Position numbers and translations under genes: made by a program. The notes under the pieces were generated by a model. That model was not told the origin of the DNA and ran no database searches. It saw only the letters and a program-made list of their open reading frames with translations. Shown one piece after another: positions 8,861-19,941 of a stretch of 41,345 nucleotides of DNA. This DNA is from Pullulanibacillus camelliae (GTDB taxonomy: Bacteria > Bacillota > Bacilli > Bacillales > Sporolactobacillaceae): positions 38,493 through 79,837 of the forward strand of contig NZ_BMIR01000020.1 of assembly GCF_014642655.1 (NCBI RefSeq), read 5' to 3'. Position 1 is the stretch's first letter. Each line of letters starts with the position of its first letter.

Positions 8861-8893
8861 AACCAACGATTTATCTATTTAAAACGATTGGTT
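8861..8893 (-). promoter_or_regulatory. Inverted repeat in the citZ leader
   Basis: Arms AACCAACGATTT and AAACGATTGGTT (12 bases, two mismatches) lie between the citZ promoter and its ribosome site. In B. subtilis citZ is controlled by CcpC and CcpA. This repeat could be an operator or a leader hairpin, but it does not clearly match either known consensus. Confidence 0.5.
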
Positions 8894-8916
8894 AATAAAT
8901 AGGGAACCCAAACTTA

Positions 8917-8945
8917 ATTATAAACAATGTCATCGGGTTTGTGAA
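8917..8945 (-). promoter_or_regulatory. Sigma-A type promoter for citZ
   Basis: On the minus strand TTCACA (8940-8945) and a perfect TATAAT (8917-8922) are separated by 17 bases, about 90 bases upstream of the TTG start. Confidence 0.7.
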
Positions 8946-9168
8946 CAAATATGGATGCTATTCGTCATTTAGCAACATTTACTAAGAAATTATGCATGTC
9001 CTAACATCATTTTTAGGAGTAGAAAAAACGAACAAAAATAGCCTCCTTTTTTAAATCTTAAAGCTTTGACTCAAAAAAACTTCGACAAAAAGAAATGTTT
9101 TCACATCTGAACCATAGAATGAAAGTAGGATAAGCTTTAAACCCTAATGATTGGTCAGGTGGCAAACT

Positions 9169-10308
9169 ATGAATTCAAAATATCTGAATGACATCGTGAG
9201 ATATCTATTCATTCTCTTTCGATTTGTCTTCATTCTTTCATTATCTATTTTGTGTATTACCCTGTTTTACTATGTTATCAAATATGCTTATCCTTTTTTG
9301 ATTGCTTTCTTAGCCGCTCTGCTGATTAATCCACTTGTTAACTTTTTGGAAGAGAAGTGGCACTTAAAAAGGGGACTGGCCACTCTACTCGCTCTGCTCA
9401 TCATTCTTGCAACCTTCTGTTCTATGGCCGTTTTATTGGTCATCGAGATGATCAATGGGATCGCTGAGTTGACAGCCGTTGTTCCCCAGAATATTCAATG
9501 GCTATCCATGGACCTACAACATATCTTCACCAAGCATATTATGCCCTTGTGGGAGCGTTTAACCCATATGGTGAACACATTAAACGAAGGACAACAAAAG
9601 ACCATTCAAGCCAATATCCAAGAGATCGGGCAGCGCTTGGCGGAGTGGCTGAGCTTACTCGGACAATCCATTGTCAAAACATTGACAAATATCGTACTAT
9701 CCATTCCTTCACTGTTAACCATTCTCGTGTTCATTCTGATGGGTACCTTTTTCATCAATAAGGATTGGTATAAAATGCTTCGCTTTTTTAAGCATAAGAT
9801 TCCCCTAGACTTTCAAAAAAGCACAGAGGCGATTTTTCATGAACTCAGAAGATCGTTGCAAGGCTACATACGCGCGCAATTTATTCTCATGACACTTACA
9901 GGATTGACCGTATTTTTTGGCTTATCTCTATTAAGGGTTCAGCATGCTTTAACCATTTCTGTTTTTGCTATGCTGATTGATATCATGCCTTATCTTGGTA
10001 CAGGTACCTTGCTCATCCCTTGGGGATTATACACGTACCTCACTCAAGACTATTTTTTGACCATCGGCATTGCCAGTCTCTACGCTATCACAATCATTCA
10101 AAGGCAACTCCTTGAACCAAAGCTTGTTTCATCATCTATTGGCAGCAATCCTTTAATGACACTTGTTGCTTTATTTATTGGTTTTAAGCTCTTCGGTATT
10201 ATGGGCCTTGTGCTCGGTCCTATTTGCTTGATCGCATTGACGGCTTTTTTTCACTCAGGTATCTTTGTCGACCTGTTTCATTTCATTACCGGAAAAAATC
10301 GCCCCTAA
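9169..10308 (+). CDS. ytvI: YtvI family AI-2E-transporter-like membrane protein
   Basis: A 379-residue integral membrane protein. A pair of N-terminal hydrophobic segments (about 10-65) is followed by a third helix (about 70-95), a hydrophilic central region (about 100-165) and several C-terminal helices. This is the layout of the AI-2E transporter/PerM superfamily and of the sporulation-annotated YtvI branch. Substrate and direction of transport are unknown. ATG at 9169 has AGGTGG seven bases upstream; a TTG six codons earlier lacks a ribosome site. A CATAGAAT sequence at about 9112-9119 resembles a sigma-E -10 box but has no convincing -35. It is transcribed away from citZ, as in B. subtilis. 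Confidence 0.85.
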   Translation: MNSKYLNDIVRYLFILFRFVFILSLSILCITLFYYVIKYAYPFLIAFLAALLINPLVNFLEEKWHLKRGLATLLALLIILATFCSMAVLLVIEMINGIAELTAVVPQNIQWLSMDLQHIFTKHIMPLWERLTHMVNTLNEGQQKTIQANIQEIGQRLAEWLSLLGQSIVKTLTNIVLSIPSLLTILVFILMGTFFINKDWYKMLRFFKHKIPLDFQKSTEAIFHELRRSLQGYIRAQFILMTLTGLTVFFGLSLLRVQHALTISVFAMLIDIMPYLGTGTLLIPWGLYTYLTQDYFLTIGIASLYAITIIQRQLLEPKLVSSSIGSNPLMTLVALFIGFKLFGIMGLVLGPICLIALTAFFHSGIFVDLFHFITGKNRP

Positions 10309-10311
10309 TAG

Positions 10312-10701
10312 CTACCGTCTAAACGTAAAGAAAAAGCGCCCGCTGTTATATAGCTTTTTCAACCCAAAATAGACAAGTCGCTTGGCTTTCCGTCTGATTG
10401 CAGGAACGAGTAGAATAAAGCCGACTAAATCTGATAAAAATCCTGGAATCAATAAGAATAGCCCTGCAAATAAAACCACCGCGCCTTCCAATATCGCATC
10501 GCCAGGCATGAGACCACGAGAAAGCTCTTCTCTCGCTCTTGCCCAAATCAATCGCCCTTGCTTCTGAGCCAAATAAGCCCCTAGTAAGCTCGTTATTATC
10601 ACAAGGAGAACGGTGAACGAACCAATAAAGTGCCAAAAGAAGATAAAACACATGACCTCTAAAGCGATCCAGAGAATAAAAAAGGGCAAATAATTTCGCA
10701 A
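10312..10701 (-). CDS. fxsA: FxsA family membrane protein
   Basis: A 129-residue protein with hydrophobic segments at about 5-20, 25-42 and 70-98, a PGFLSDLVG-type loop and a basic C-terminal tail, as in FxsA (in E. coli it affects phage T7 exclusion by F; its cellular role is otherwise unclear). The start is TTG with GGAGG seven bases upstream, placed two bases after the thioesterase stop, so the two are translationally close. The convergent ytvI ends three bases beyond its stop, with no obvious terminator between them. Confidence 0.85.
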   Translation of the reverse strand: MRNYLPFFILWIALEVMCFIFFWHFIGSFTVLLVIITSLLGAYLAQKQGRLIWARAREELSRGLMPGDAILEGAVVLFAGLFLLIPGFLSDLVGFILLVPAIRRKAKRLVYFGLKKLYNSGRFFFTFRR

Positions 10702-10703
10702 GC

Positions 10704-11123
10704 TTACTCCTCCATATTTTTAAGCAAGATGTGATGAAGTTCAGGCCAAGCTTTGCTCAACTTAACAGGACGCATGGCCGTTGTTGTCCAACAGTGCTCA
10801 GATGAACCTTCAGCGAGCACTTCTCCATCGCTTTCCCTTACTGCTTGATAAAAGAATTTAATGCGCACACCGTTATATTCAGCTATTGATGATTTAATAA
10901 TGATGAATTCATCATACTTCGCCGGTGATTTATAAGACACATTTACATTAATCACTGGCAGATAAAAACCAGCCTTTTCAATATCTGCATATGTCTGATC
11001 GAGCTCACGAATATAATCCGTCCGCCCTACCTCAAACCATTTGACATATTCACTATGGTGAACAATGCTCATCTGATCTGTTTCACTATATCTGACTCGT
11101 AATTTAGATTCTGTCGTTAGCAT
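10704..11123 (-). CDS. Hot-dog fold acyl-CoA thioesterase (YbgC/4-HBA-CoA type)
   Basis: A 139-residue single hot-dog domain. The segment RYSETDQMSIVHHSEYVKWF carries the Asp16 and His-rich motif of the YbgC/FadM-like thioesterases, which hydrolyse acyl-CoA esters. The physiological substrate cannot be told from sequence. ATG at 11123 has no Shine-Dalgarno sequence, and a perfect 15-bp stem (11135-11168) ends 11 bases upstream, which is unusual for this gene-dense region. It lies downstream of pfkA-pyk and upstream of fxsA. Confidence 0.85.
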   Translation of the reverse strand: MLTTESKLRVRYSETDQMSIVHHSEYVKWFEVGRTDYIRELDQTYADIEKAGFYLPVINVNVSYKSPAKYDEFIIIKSSIAEYNGVRIKFFYQAVRESDGEVLAEGSSEHCWTTTAMRPVKLSKAWPELHHILLKNMEE

Positions 11124-11134
11124 ATATATAAGTA

Positions 11135-11168
11135 GATGAGGTTTATTTTAATAAAAATAAACCTCATC
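11135..11168 (-). terminator. Perfect 15-bp stem-loop between pyk and the thioesterase gene
   Basis: Arms 11135-11149 and 11154-11168 are perfectly complementary with a four-base loop. It follows the pyk stop by 25 bases. The stem is AT-rich at the apex and is followed on the minus strand by an alternating TA tract, not a pure T run. It is probably the pfkA-pyk terminator but may also act in the thioesterase 5' leader. Confidence 0.65.
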
Positions 11169-11193
11169 CTCCCCCTTTCCCGAAAACAACTCC

Positions 11194-12948
11194 TTAGAGC
11201 ACTTTGGCATGTCCGTTATATATATTCCCTCTTTGGGCATCCACAGTGATTTCTTGACCATTTTCAAAAAGCTCTGTTGCATTTTTGACACCCACAATAA
11301 CAGGAATTTCTAAATTAAGACCCACAACTGCAGCATGTGAGGTTAACCCTCCTGCTTCTGTAATCACAGCTGCTGCTCGTTCAAGTGCTGGCATGATTTC
11401 CCGATCTGTAGAGCGCGCGACCAAAATGGCTCCTTCAGGCATAGTGCTATTAGCCTCCTCAGTTGATGTCGCGATAAAAACCTTACCTGTTGTTGATTTT
11501 CTGCCAACGCCTTGTCCTTTTGCTAAGGTTTCGCCAACAAGGTGTACTTTGATTAAGTTAGTTGTTCCTTTTTCGCCAACAGGCACTCCAGCTGTGATCA
11601 CGACAAGATCGCCATGCTGAACATGTCCTGAGCGAACAGCCTCATCCACAGCAACATCAAGCATTTCATCGGTGGATTGTGCCATTTGGCCTAGATGTGG
11701 CTGAACCCCCCATACCAGACATAGATGCTTTAAGGCTTTTGGTGAACTGGTAATCGCAATGATGTTCGCTTTTGGACGATATTTAGAAACAACGCGTGCT
11801 GTATGCCCAGAAACCGTAGCGGTGATAATAGATGGCACATTCAATCCTAAAGCTGTGTTAGCAACAGCTTGTCCAATAGCATCTGTAATGCTGACTTCAC
11901 TGGCTTGGGTCCGTGCATTAATCAGTTCATGATAATCTAAAGATTCTTCTGTCCGTGTTGCAATACGATGCATCGTCTGCACCGCTTCAACAGGGTAATC
12001 TCCAGCAGCGGTTTCTCCAGAAAGCATGATAGCATCGGTGCCATCAAAAATCGCATTGGCAACGTCACTTGCTTCAGCACGCGTTGGACGTGGATTACGC
12101 TGCATAGAATCAAGCATTTGTGTCGCTGTTATGACCGGCTTGCCTAATGCATTGCATCTTTTAATAAGCATTTTTTGTACAAGGGGAACCTCTTCGGCTG
12201 GAATCTCAACCCCTAAGTCCCCTCTTGCCACCATAAGACCGTCAGACACATCAAGGATTTCTTCGATGTTATCTACGCCTTCTTGGTTCTCAATTTTTGG
12301 GATGATATGAATGTTTTCTCCATCATTATTTTCAAGTAATTCACGGATTTCCAACACATCAGAAGCACGGCGAACGAAGGAAGCAGCGATAAAATCAATA
12401 TCTTGTCCGATCCCAAAGAGAATATCGTTAGCATCCTTCTCTGTAATTCCTGGAAGATTAACACTGACATTAGGAACGTTAACACCTTTTTTACTTTTTA
12501 ACTCGCCAGAATTAAGCACAGTCGTTACAATTTCATTCTTTGTACATGACTTAACTTCGAGCTCAATTAAGCCATCATCCAGCAAAATTTTAGAGCCAGG
12601 GTGAACATCATTGACAAGCCCTTTATAAGTCACAGAAATTTTTTCATGATTTCCTTTCACTTCATCCATGCTGACAATCAGCTGCTGACCTTTTTCTAGT
12701 AGGACCTTACTCGTCTCCATATCCCCCGTACGAATCTCTGGTCCTTTTGTATCGAGAAGAATCGCCACTTTCTTTCCAGTGATCTCTTCTGCTTGACGAA
12801 TGTTCTTGATACGATTGCCATGTTCTTCATGATCGCCGTGTGAGAAATTCAGACGAGCCACATTCATACCTGCTTGAATCAACTCAACTAACTTGTCTAC
12901 ACTTTCACTTGCAGGACCGATTGTACATACGATTTTTGTTTTTCTCAT
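11194..12948 (-). CDS. pyk: Pyruvate kinase
   Basis: Transfers phosphate from phosphoenolpyruvate to ADP, the last step of glycolysis. The 584-residue protein has [16 protein letters not shown] at the start, an N-terminal barrel with the [10 protein letters not shown] segment, the signature region [27 protein letters not shown] and [11 protein letters not shown]-terminal extension (about 475-584) contains [11 protein letters not shown], the PEP-utiliser mobile domain typical of Bacillus and Geobacillus Pyk. Its His sits in a TSHAA motif like that of PtsI. A longer TTG-initiated reading is possible, but ATG at 12948 has GGAGGG upstream. It follows pfkA by 22 bases. Confidence 0.97.
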   Translation of the reverse strand: MRKTKIVCTIGPASESVDKLVELIQAGMNVARLNFSHGDHEEHGNRIKNIRQAEEITGKKVAILLDTKGPEIRTGDMETSKVLLEKGQQLIVSMDEVKGNHEKISVTYKGLVNDVHPGSKILLDDGLIELEVKSCTKNEIVTTVLNSGELKSKKGVNVPNVSVNLPGITEKDANDILFGIGQDIDFIAASFVRRASDVLEIRELLENNDGENIHIIPKIENQEGVDNIEEILDVSDGLMVARGDLGVEIPAEEVPLVQKMLIKRCNALGKPVITATQMLDSMQRNPRPTRAEASDVANAIFDGTDAIMLSGETAAGDYPVEAVQTMHRIATRTEESLDYHELINARTQASEVSITDAIGQAVANTALGLNVPSIITATVSGHTARVVSKYRPKANIIAITSSPKALKHLCLVWGVQPHLGQMAQSTDEMLDVAVDEAVRSGHVQHGDLVVITAGVPVGEKGTTNLIKVHLVGETLAKGQGVGRKSTTGKVFIATSTEEANSTMPEGAILVARSTDREIMPALERAAAVITEAGGLTSHAAVVGLNLEIPVIVGVKNATELFENGQEITVDAQRGNIYNGHAKVL

Positions 12949-12970
12949 GATTAAAATACCCTCCATCAAA

Positions 12971-13945
<975 letters not shown>

Positions 13946-14152
13946 TTAATGTCATTAATGGTGCTTATAAAAGCTTTTAGAACACACCCTGCAACACAAA
14001 ATTAATAGGATTTCTTTGAGAGCCATCCTAAGAGCTAAACCCTATTCTAAAGCAGGCTCTTTATATATAGTTAAAACCTATAATCATAGGTCACCACTCA
14101 TTATGTAAAAGAAAAGTCAAAACGTGTTACCTAAATTATAACATTCACGTGG

Positions 14153-14182
14153 AAAAAAGGTGCTTTCCATAATGGAAAGCAC
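14153..14182 (-). terminator. Intrinsic terminator after accA
   Basis: Arms GTGCTTTCC (14160-14168) and GGAAAGCAC (14174-14182) with a five-base loop and six T residues on the minus strand, abutting the accA stop codon. Confidence 0.93.
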
Positions 14183-14183
14183 A

Positions 14184-15161
14184 CTAGGATTGTTCAGCGA
14201 AATCGGTTTCATGCTTAAATTTCCCCATGACACGATACTTTTCTAGCCTTTGTTCAACAAGCTCTTGTTTTGTACGCGTCGATAATTCAAGAAGCGCCTC
14301 TTGAAGGGCTTGATCAATCGCCGCAGCTTGTGTTTCAATATCGTGATGTGCACCGCCCTTAATTTCAGGAATAAGGGTATCAATAATTTCAAGTTCTTTA
14401 AGGTCAGGTGCAGTAATTTTCATGGTCTTTGCTGCTCTTTCAGCTTGTGTTGAATCTCTCCACAATAATGCCGCAGCACTTTCAGGTGCAATGACAGAAT
14501 ACCAGGAGTTCTCCAGCATTAATATACGGTCGCCTACACCAATAGCAAGCGCGCCACCACTGGCTCCTTCACCTATAACAATGCAAACGATGGGGACTTC
14601 AAGACCCGCCATTTCAAATAAATTGCGAGCAATCGCCTCTCCCTGGCCTCTTTCTTCAGCTGTTTTACCAGGAAAAGCTCCCTTAGTATCAATAAAAGTA
14701 ATAATAGGACGCCCAAACTTTTCAGCCTGCTTCATGAGTCTTAATGCTTTGCGGTATCCTTCAGGATGAGGCATACCAAAATTACGGCTCAAATTTTCCT
14801 TTGTGTCGCGCCCACGTTGCTCGCCAATAATGGTTACAGGACGGCCATGATAACTGGCAATACCTGAAACAATCGCCGCATCGTCCCCAAATAAGCGATC
14901 GCCATGACATTCAACAAAATCAGTAAATAAATAAGGAATGTAGTCCAAAGTTGTTGGGCGATCCATATGCCGAGCAATTTGTACACGATCCCAAGGAGAC
15001 ATATTGGAATAGGTTTCTTCTTCTAGCTTCGCTAGCCGTGTTTTCAATCGTTCAAGCTCATCAGACAAATCGATATTCTTGTCATCCATAAAAGCTTGAA
15101 GTTCATTGATTTTCTTTTTCAATTCAACAATCGGCTTTTCAAAAGCTAATTCTGAAGCCAT
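14184..15161 (-). CDS. accA: Acetyl-CoA carboxylase carboxyltransferase subunit alpha
   Basis: With AccD it forms the carboxyltransferase that moves CO2 from biotin to acetyl-CoA, giving malonyl-CoA for fatty acid synthesis. The 325-residue protein has an N-terminal coiled helix region (about 1-55), then a crotonase-like fold with [20 protein letters not shown] and [15 protein letters not shown], the oxyanion-hole glycines of the family. ATG at 15161 has AAGGAGGTGA upstream, and the start overlaps the accD end by 16 bases, so the two subunits are translationally coupled. Transcription ends at the adjacent hairpin. Confidence 0.97.
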   Translation of the reverse strand: MASELAFEKPIVELKKKINELQAFMDDKNIDLSDELERLKTRLAKLEEETYSNMSPWDRVQIARHMDRPTTLDYIPYLFTDFVECHGDRLFGDDAAIVSGIASYHGRPVTIIGEQRGRDTKENLSRNFGMPHPEGYRKALRLMKQAEKFGRPIITFIDTKGAFPGKTAEERGQGEAIARNLFEMAGLEVPIVCIVIGEGASGGALAIGVGDRILMLENSWYSVIAPESAAALLWRDSTQAERAAKTMKITAPDLKELEIIDTLIPEIKGGAHHDIETQAAAIDQALQEALLELSTRTKQELVEQRLEKYRVMGKFKHETDFAEQS

Positions 15162-16018
15162 GTCTCGTCACCTCCTTGAGCATGTAATGCGAGCACCTTA
15201 GATAAGGTCTCACGCAATTCCTTTCTTGGAACCACTCGATCAAGTTGACCGTGCTTTAATAAAAACTCCGCGGTTTGAAAATCTGCAGGGAGCTCTTCGC
15301 GAATGGTTTGTTCGATAATGCGACGGCCAGCAAAGCCAATCAATGCACCTGGCTCGGCAAAATTATAATCGCCTAATGAAGCAAAGCTCGCTGTCACCCC
15401 ACCAGTAGTAGGATGGGTCATTACAGTGATAAACAAACCGCCATTATCGCTAAACTTTTTCAAAACGGTGCTCGTTTTTGCCATTTGCATCAAACTGAGC
15501 ACACCTTCTTGCATGCGTGCGCCTCCGGACGCAGTAAAAATAATCATCGGTAAGTGATAGTCAAGGGCATGTTCAAGCGCTCTTGTTATCTTTTCTCCGA
15601 CAACTGATCCCATACTTCCCATGCGGAATCTAGCATCCATCACAGCAAGGACCGTTTCATTCCCATTAATCTTGCCCTTTCCTGTTACAATCGCCTCATT
15701 TAATGAGGTTTTCTTTCTGTCCTTTTCAAGCTTTTCTTCATAACCAGGAAAGCCAAGGGGGTTTTCGGAGAGTAAATCCGCATCAAATTCAGTAAATGTT
15801 CCTTCATCCACCAAGCTCACGATTCTTTCATCTGAAGCCATTTGGTAATGATACCCACAAGATTGACAGACATATAAGTTCTTTTGCAGTTCTTTTGTAT
15901 ACATGATTTTTTTACAGCTTGGACATTTTTTCATCAAACCTTCTGGAACATCTTGCCTGACTTGCTGTGAAGGTACAGTCGCATATTTTTTTTTCTTGTT
16001 AAAAATATTATTTAGCAA
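15146..16018 (-). CDS. accD: Acetyl-CoA carboxylase carboxyltransferase subunit beta
   Basis: Zinc-ribbon partner of AccA in the carboxyltransferase. From TTG at 16018 the protein is 290 residues, starting [19 protein letters not shown], which agrees with family length and N-terminus. GTG at 16069 would add 17 unsupported residues. The TTG has AGAAGGTG eight bases upstream. The Cys4 zinc ribbon is intact (Cys32, Cys35, Cys51, Cys54). The crotonase-like domain has [12 protein letters not shown] and [11 protein letters not shown]. subtilis has ytsJ between accD and dnaE; here 474 bases without a gene separate accD from dnaE. Confidence 0.95.
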   Translation of the reverse strand: MLNNIFNKKKKYATVPSQQVRQDVPEGLMKKCPSCKKIMYTKELQKNLYVCQSCGYHYQMASDERIVSLVDEGTFTEFDADLLSENPLGFPGYEEKLEKDRKKTSLNEAIVTGKGKINGNETVLAVMDARFRMGSMGSVVGEKITRALEHALDYHLPMIIFTASGGARMQEGVLSLMQMAKTSTVLKKFSDNGGLFITVMTHPTTGGVTASFASLGDYNFAEPGALIGFAGRRIIEQTIREELPADFQTAEFLLKHGQLDRVVPRKELRETLSKVLALHAQGGDETWLQN

Positions 16019-16492
16019 TGCCTTTACACCTTCTTCATTCTGTTGGTTGACCCCGTTTAAGAAGCACACCCTTCATAATATTAGCGTTGCATGTTTTTCC
16101 CGTCAAATTTTATTATCAAATCACTGGTCATTTCATTAAGGAAAAGGGGACGTGTTTTTATCTACCCTCTCATCAGGATCAGCCATCCATAGTGCCACGC
16201 TGGTTTCCATAGTGGCTTCAGCAACAGACGGGGGCGACCCTCGAATTCAAAAGCACAGAGAGAGCCTACTCGTCTGCATCAAAATTCTTCTCAGCAGCAC
16301 CATGAGAATAAGCCAAGCAATTTATCCGTGGACAAATTGCTGTGCTGCCTATAGGTGAATGGGGGAATAACTCTTCCTAAAGTGGCAGACACAGGATCGT
16401 GTTCTTCACTCTAAACACAATTTTATGGCATTATGACTCATTAATTATACCAAACAATATAGGCTTGATAAAGTCATCCCCATAAGCGCCGT
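16019..16492 (-). other. Geneless 474-base accDA leader / dnaE downstream region with inverted repeats
   Basis: Nested inverted repeats are visible. AGCAGCAC and GTGCTGC (about 16292-16299 and 16344-16350) enclose AGCAATTT/AAATTGCT (about 16317-16342). GCCAC/GTGGC with a duplicated TCCATAGTG lies at about 16180-16220. A 24-codon minus-strand frame starting METSVALWMADPDE ends near 16140 and has only a weak ribosome site. No match to a T-box, FMN, SAM or M-box core is visible. It may be a structured leader of accDA or the trace of a lost gene. No clear dnaE terminator is seen. Confidence 0.45.
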
Positions 16493-19400
16493 TCAAACCG
16501 CCGAAGGAGCTTTTAAGATAACATTCTCTTCACCTAGTATATCCTTTAACTTTTTTATACAATCTGAGCTGGGTGAGACGTGATATTTTGGCGCCAATTC
16601 AACAAGCTGCTCTTTATCCTCATAAAATAGAAAGACGCGACAAGGACCTGAATACTGTCTAAGAGCATCCTTTAATTGGAATAAAAGCTGTTTTGCTTCG
16701 TGATTCGCTTTTATTCTTAAAAAAAGGCGCGAAGGCGACTTAAGCTCTTTTAGATCTTGAGCCTCATGAAGAATCAATTGTGGCTGTCCTTCCTTATTTT
16801 TTTGGTCAACGCTTCCTTTAACCCAGAGAAGTGCCCCTTTATTTAAAAGCGGACCAATGCGCTCAAAAGCATCAGGAAACGCGACACCATCAAGCACCCC
16901 TGTCGGATCATTCATTTTGAGAAATGCCATCTGCTTTCCAGCTTTAGTACGAATCGGTTTTACCTCTTCAATGTAAACAGCAAGCTGGTAAGCTTTTTTT
17001 GTATTCTCGGCCCTCACCTCACTAAGTGAAGGAACAGATAAACTTTGAATGATTTTCTTATAGTTGTCCAATGGATGCGCACTGATGTAAAATCCCAGCA
17101 CCTCTTTTTCAAAATAAAGGCGCTCTTTCAAGGTAAGCGGCGGAACCTGCTCATAGATATCCTCTTCTTCATCATTTAGAAAGGAGGTTTGACCACCCAA
17201 TCCTTGAAAGCTTTCACCTCTTTGGATAGCCGTATCTAAAGACGCAAGGAGACTGGAGCGGTCGACTTGAAATTCATCAAATGCCCCGGCAAAAATCAAA
17301 GCCTCAATCATGCGCTTATTCACCTTTCTCAGCGAAACCCTGCGACAAAAATCAAACAGACTCGTATAGGGCTGGCCTTGTTGTCTTTTTTCAATGATTT
17401 CTTTGACCGCTAGAGCACCGACATTCTTAATGGCATTAAGCCCAAAACGAATGCCCTCCTGTGTAGCTGTGAACATATCCTGACTCTCATTAATTGAAGG
17501 GCCAAGCAATATGAGGCCTCGGCGACTCATTTCTTGTCGATAGTCATTCAATTTCTCTTGATGATGAATCGCGCTTGATAAAAGGGCCGTCATAAAGGCG
17601 ATGGGTTCATGCGTCTTGAGATAAGCCAAGCGGTAAGCAATAACAGTATAGGCGACAGCATGCGAGCGATTAAACCCATAATCGGCAAACCGAACGATCA
17701 GCTTGTAGATGCTTTCAGCTGTTTCCCTTGGATACCCTTGCGCTAAACACCCATCAACAAAATGTTTTTCTTCCTTCTCTAATACATCGCGTTTCTTTTT
17801 GGAGACTGCTCGCCTTAAAATATCTGCCTCACCAAGGGAAAAACCAGCCATTTTGGCCGCGATTTGCATGATCTGTTCTTGGTAGACAATAATCCCATAT
17901 GTCGATTTAAGAATGGGCTCCAAATCAGGATGGAGATAATGAACCTTGCGCTTTCCATGCTTAGCGTCAATAAAATCTTGAATAAACTCCATCGGCCCGG
18001 GTCTGTTCAGAGCATTGACCGCCACCAAGTCCTCAAAATGCGTGGGCTGCAGGCGTTTAAGCACTGCACGCATCCCATTGGTTTCAAATTGAAAAACTCC
18101 CGTCGTCTCCGCTTGTGATAGCAACTGAAATGTACTCGTATCATCTAAAGGAATGGTTTCTAAACGGATGCGTCTGTGCTCTTTCTGTTCAACGATTTCC
18201 AGTATCCTTTGAATTAACGTCAAGTTACGAAGGCCTAGGAAATCCATTTTCAATAGCCCCAGCTCTTCAATCACATCCATGGGATATTGCGTGACATAAA
18301 GGCCGTCACGACTTTCGTTCAATGGAACCAAATGAACCAGAGGCTCTTCACTGATAATGATTCCCGCAGCATGAACAGAGGTATGACGCGGGACACCTTC
18401 CACTTGTAAGGCTAATCGGAATACCTCCTTGATGTCTTTTGAGTCATCGATCAGCTTTTGCAAACGCGAAGAACCTCGATAGGCTTCCCTTAAAGTGATT
18501 CCGGGTTTTGACGGAATTTCTCTTGCCACGCGATCAAGCAGGCGGGTTTCAACCTTCAACACGCGTCCAATATCACGAATCGCTGCCTTCGCCGCCAATG
18601 TTCCAAAGGTCCCAATTTGAGCGACGTGCTCTGAGCCGTATTTTTGATTCACGTAATCAATAACCCTATCCCTTTTGATATCAGGAAAATCGATATCAAT
18701 ATCTGGCATGCTGACACGTTCAGGATTGAGAAAACGCTCAAATAACAAGTGATGAGCGATCGGATCGACATCCGTAATTCCTAAAACATAAGCTACCAAT
18801 GACCCTGCAGCAGAACCCCTGCCTGGACCAGGCGTAATCCTTTCTCGCCGAGCAAACCGTACAAAATCCCATACGATCAGAAAGTAATCATCAAATCCCA
18901 TACGATGAATAACGGATAGTTCATAATCAAGCCGGTCAACTAACTGTGGTGTAGAGTCTCCATAACGATGTGTTAGCCCTTTTAGACATAATTGCCGCAA
19001 ATAGGCATCAGCCTGTATGCCTTCATCCAAGGGGAACTTGGGCAAACGAGAAACATTGAGAGAAAAGGTGAGCGCGCAAGACTGTGCAATGGATTCTGTA
19101 TTTGTAATCGCTTCTGGGTAGACGTTGAATAGCTGCACCATTTCTGCTTCAGTTTTTAATGTATATTCAGTATTTAAGTCAGTCATGACGTCTTCGAGCG
19201 TTTGACCTGATTGAATACAAGTCAAAGCGAGATGAGCCCTTGCCTCATCGCTTTCGATATAATGGACATCATTTGTCGCCACAAAAGGAATCTCGCAGGT
19301 CTTCCCAAGTTCTACGAGTTTCATAAGTAATTCCTTTTCTAAACGCAAGCCATGGTCTTGGAGTTCTAAATAAAATTGTGAAAATAACTGCTTGCACATG

Positions 19401-19864
19401 AGCGCCAATTGTTTGGCTTTATCTGCTTGATTATTCAGCAATAACTCAGCGATCTCACCTTTTGGCCCCGAAGACAGTGCAATAAGTCCCTCTGTCATGC
19501 CAGAAAGGTCTTTATACATCATGGAATGGTGCCGCGTCGTATGCAGCTTGGTGCTTATTTTTACTAGATTGCGATAGCCCACTTCATTTTTAGCCAGTAA
19601 CACGAGAGAAAATGTCTTAGGCTTTCTTTTGTTTTCAGTTGATACAAAGTACTGCTCCAATGTGATTTCCATGCCGATAATCGGCTGAATATCGTTCAAC
19701 TTACACAGTTTATAAAAGGGAATGGCGCCATAGAGGGCATTAGTATCAGTAATTGCTAGAGCAGTAAAGCCTTTGGCCTTGGCCGCCTTCACTAACGTCT
19801 CTAATCTACAGGTACTATCTAAGAGACTATATTCACTATGTACGTGTAAATGGGTAAATCCCAT
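16493..19864 (-). CDS. dnaE: DNA polymerase III subunit alpha, DnaE type
   Basis: Replicative family C polymerase; in Gram-positives DnaE extends RNA primers before handing over to PolC. The 1123-residue protein opens with a PHP domain (HLHVHSEYSLLDS, then HAHLAL-type and other His/Asp motifs, about 1-280). The palm domain has GPGRGSAAGS (about 349) and the catalytic PDIDIDFPD (about 388). A helix-hairpin-helix region with NKRMIEALIFAGAFDEF follows, then an OB fold (about 985-1070). No polC-type exonuclease insert is present. ATG at 19864 with GGAGG eight bases upstream is preferred over GTG three codons earlier. It is oriented away from ytrH. Confidence 0.96.
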   Translation of the reverse strand: MGFTHLHVHSEYSLLDSTCRLETLVKAAKAKGFTALAITDTNALYGAIPFYKLCKLNDIQPIIGMEITLEQYFVSTENKRKPKTFSLVLLAKNEVGYRNLVKISTKLHTTRHHSMMYKDLSGMTEGLIALSSGPKGEIAELLLNNQADKAKQLALMCKQLFSQFYLELQDHGLRLEKELLMKLVELGKTCEIPFVATNDVHYIESDEARAHLALTCIQSGQTLEDVMTDLNTEYTLKTEAEMVQLFNVYPEAITNTESIAQSCALTFSLNVSRLPKFPLDEGIQADAYLRQLCLKGLTHRYGDSTPQLVDRLDYELSVIHRMGFDDYFLIVWDFVRFARRERITPGPGRGSAAGSLVAYVLGITDVDPIAHHLLFERFLNPERVSMPDIDIDFPDIKRDRVIDYVNQKYGSEHVAQIGTFGTLAAKAAIRDIGRVLKVETRLLDRVAREIPSKPGITLREAYRGSSRLQKLIDDSKDIKEVFRLALQVEGVPRHTSVHAAGIIISEEPLVHLVPLNESRDGLYVTQYPMDVIEELGLLKMDFLGLRNLTLIQRILEIVEQKEHRRIRLETIPLDDTSTFQLLSQAETTGVFQFETNGMRAVLKRLQPTHFEDLVAVNALNRPGPMEFIQDFIDAKHGKRKVHYLHPDLEPILKSTYGIIVYQEQIMQIAAKMAGFSLGEADILRRAVSKKKRDVLEKEEKHFVDGCLAQGYPRETAESIYKLIVRFADYGFNRSHAVAYTVIAYRLAYLKTHEPIAFMTALLSSAIHHQEKLNDYRQEMSRRGLILLGPSINESQDMFTATQEGIRFGLNAIKNVGALAVKEIIEKRQQGQPYTSLFDFCRRVSLRKVNKRMIEALIFAGAFDEFQVDRSSLLASLDTAIQRGESFQGLGGQTSFLNDEEEDIYEQVPPLTLKERLYFEKEVLGFYISAHPLDNYKKIIQSLSVPSLSEVRAENTKKAYQLAVYIEEVKPIRTKAGKQMAFLKMNDPTGVLDGVAFPDAFERIGPLLNKGALLWVKGSVDQKNKEGQPQLILHEAQDLKELKSPSRLFLRIKANHEAKQLLFQLKDALRQYSGPCRVFLFYEDKEQLVELAPKYHVSPSSDCIKKLKDILGEENVILKAPSAV

Positions 19865-19941
19865 CTGTGTCACCTCCCCTTTTCAATCGGCTCTTGGTTA
19901 TTCCTTTATTATAATACAGATTCGCATCAATTTAAAAAATG

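Noticed and set aside
16019-16492. A T-box or metabolite riboswitch before accDA
   Set aside because: The T-box sequence and the conserved cores of the FMN, SAM, M-box and yybP classes were looked for and not found. The region is reported as unexplained instead.
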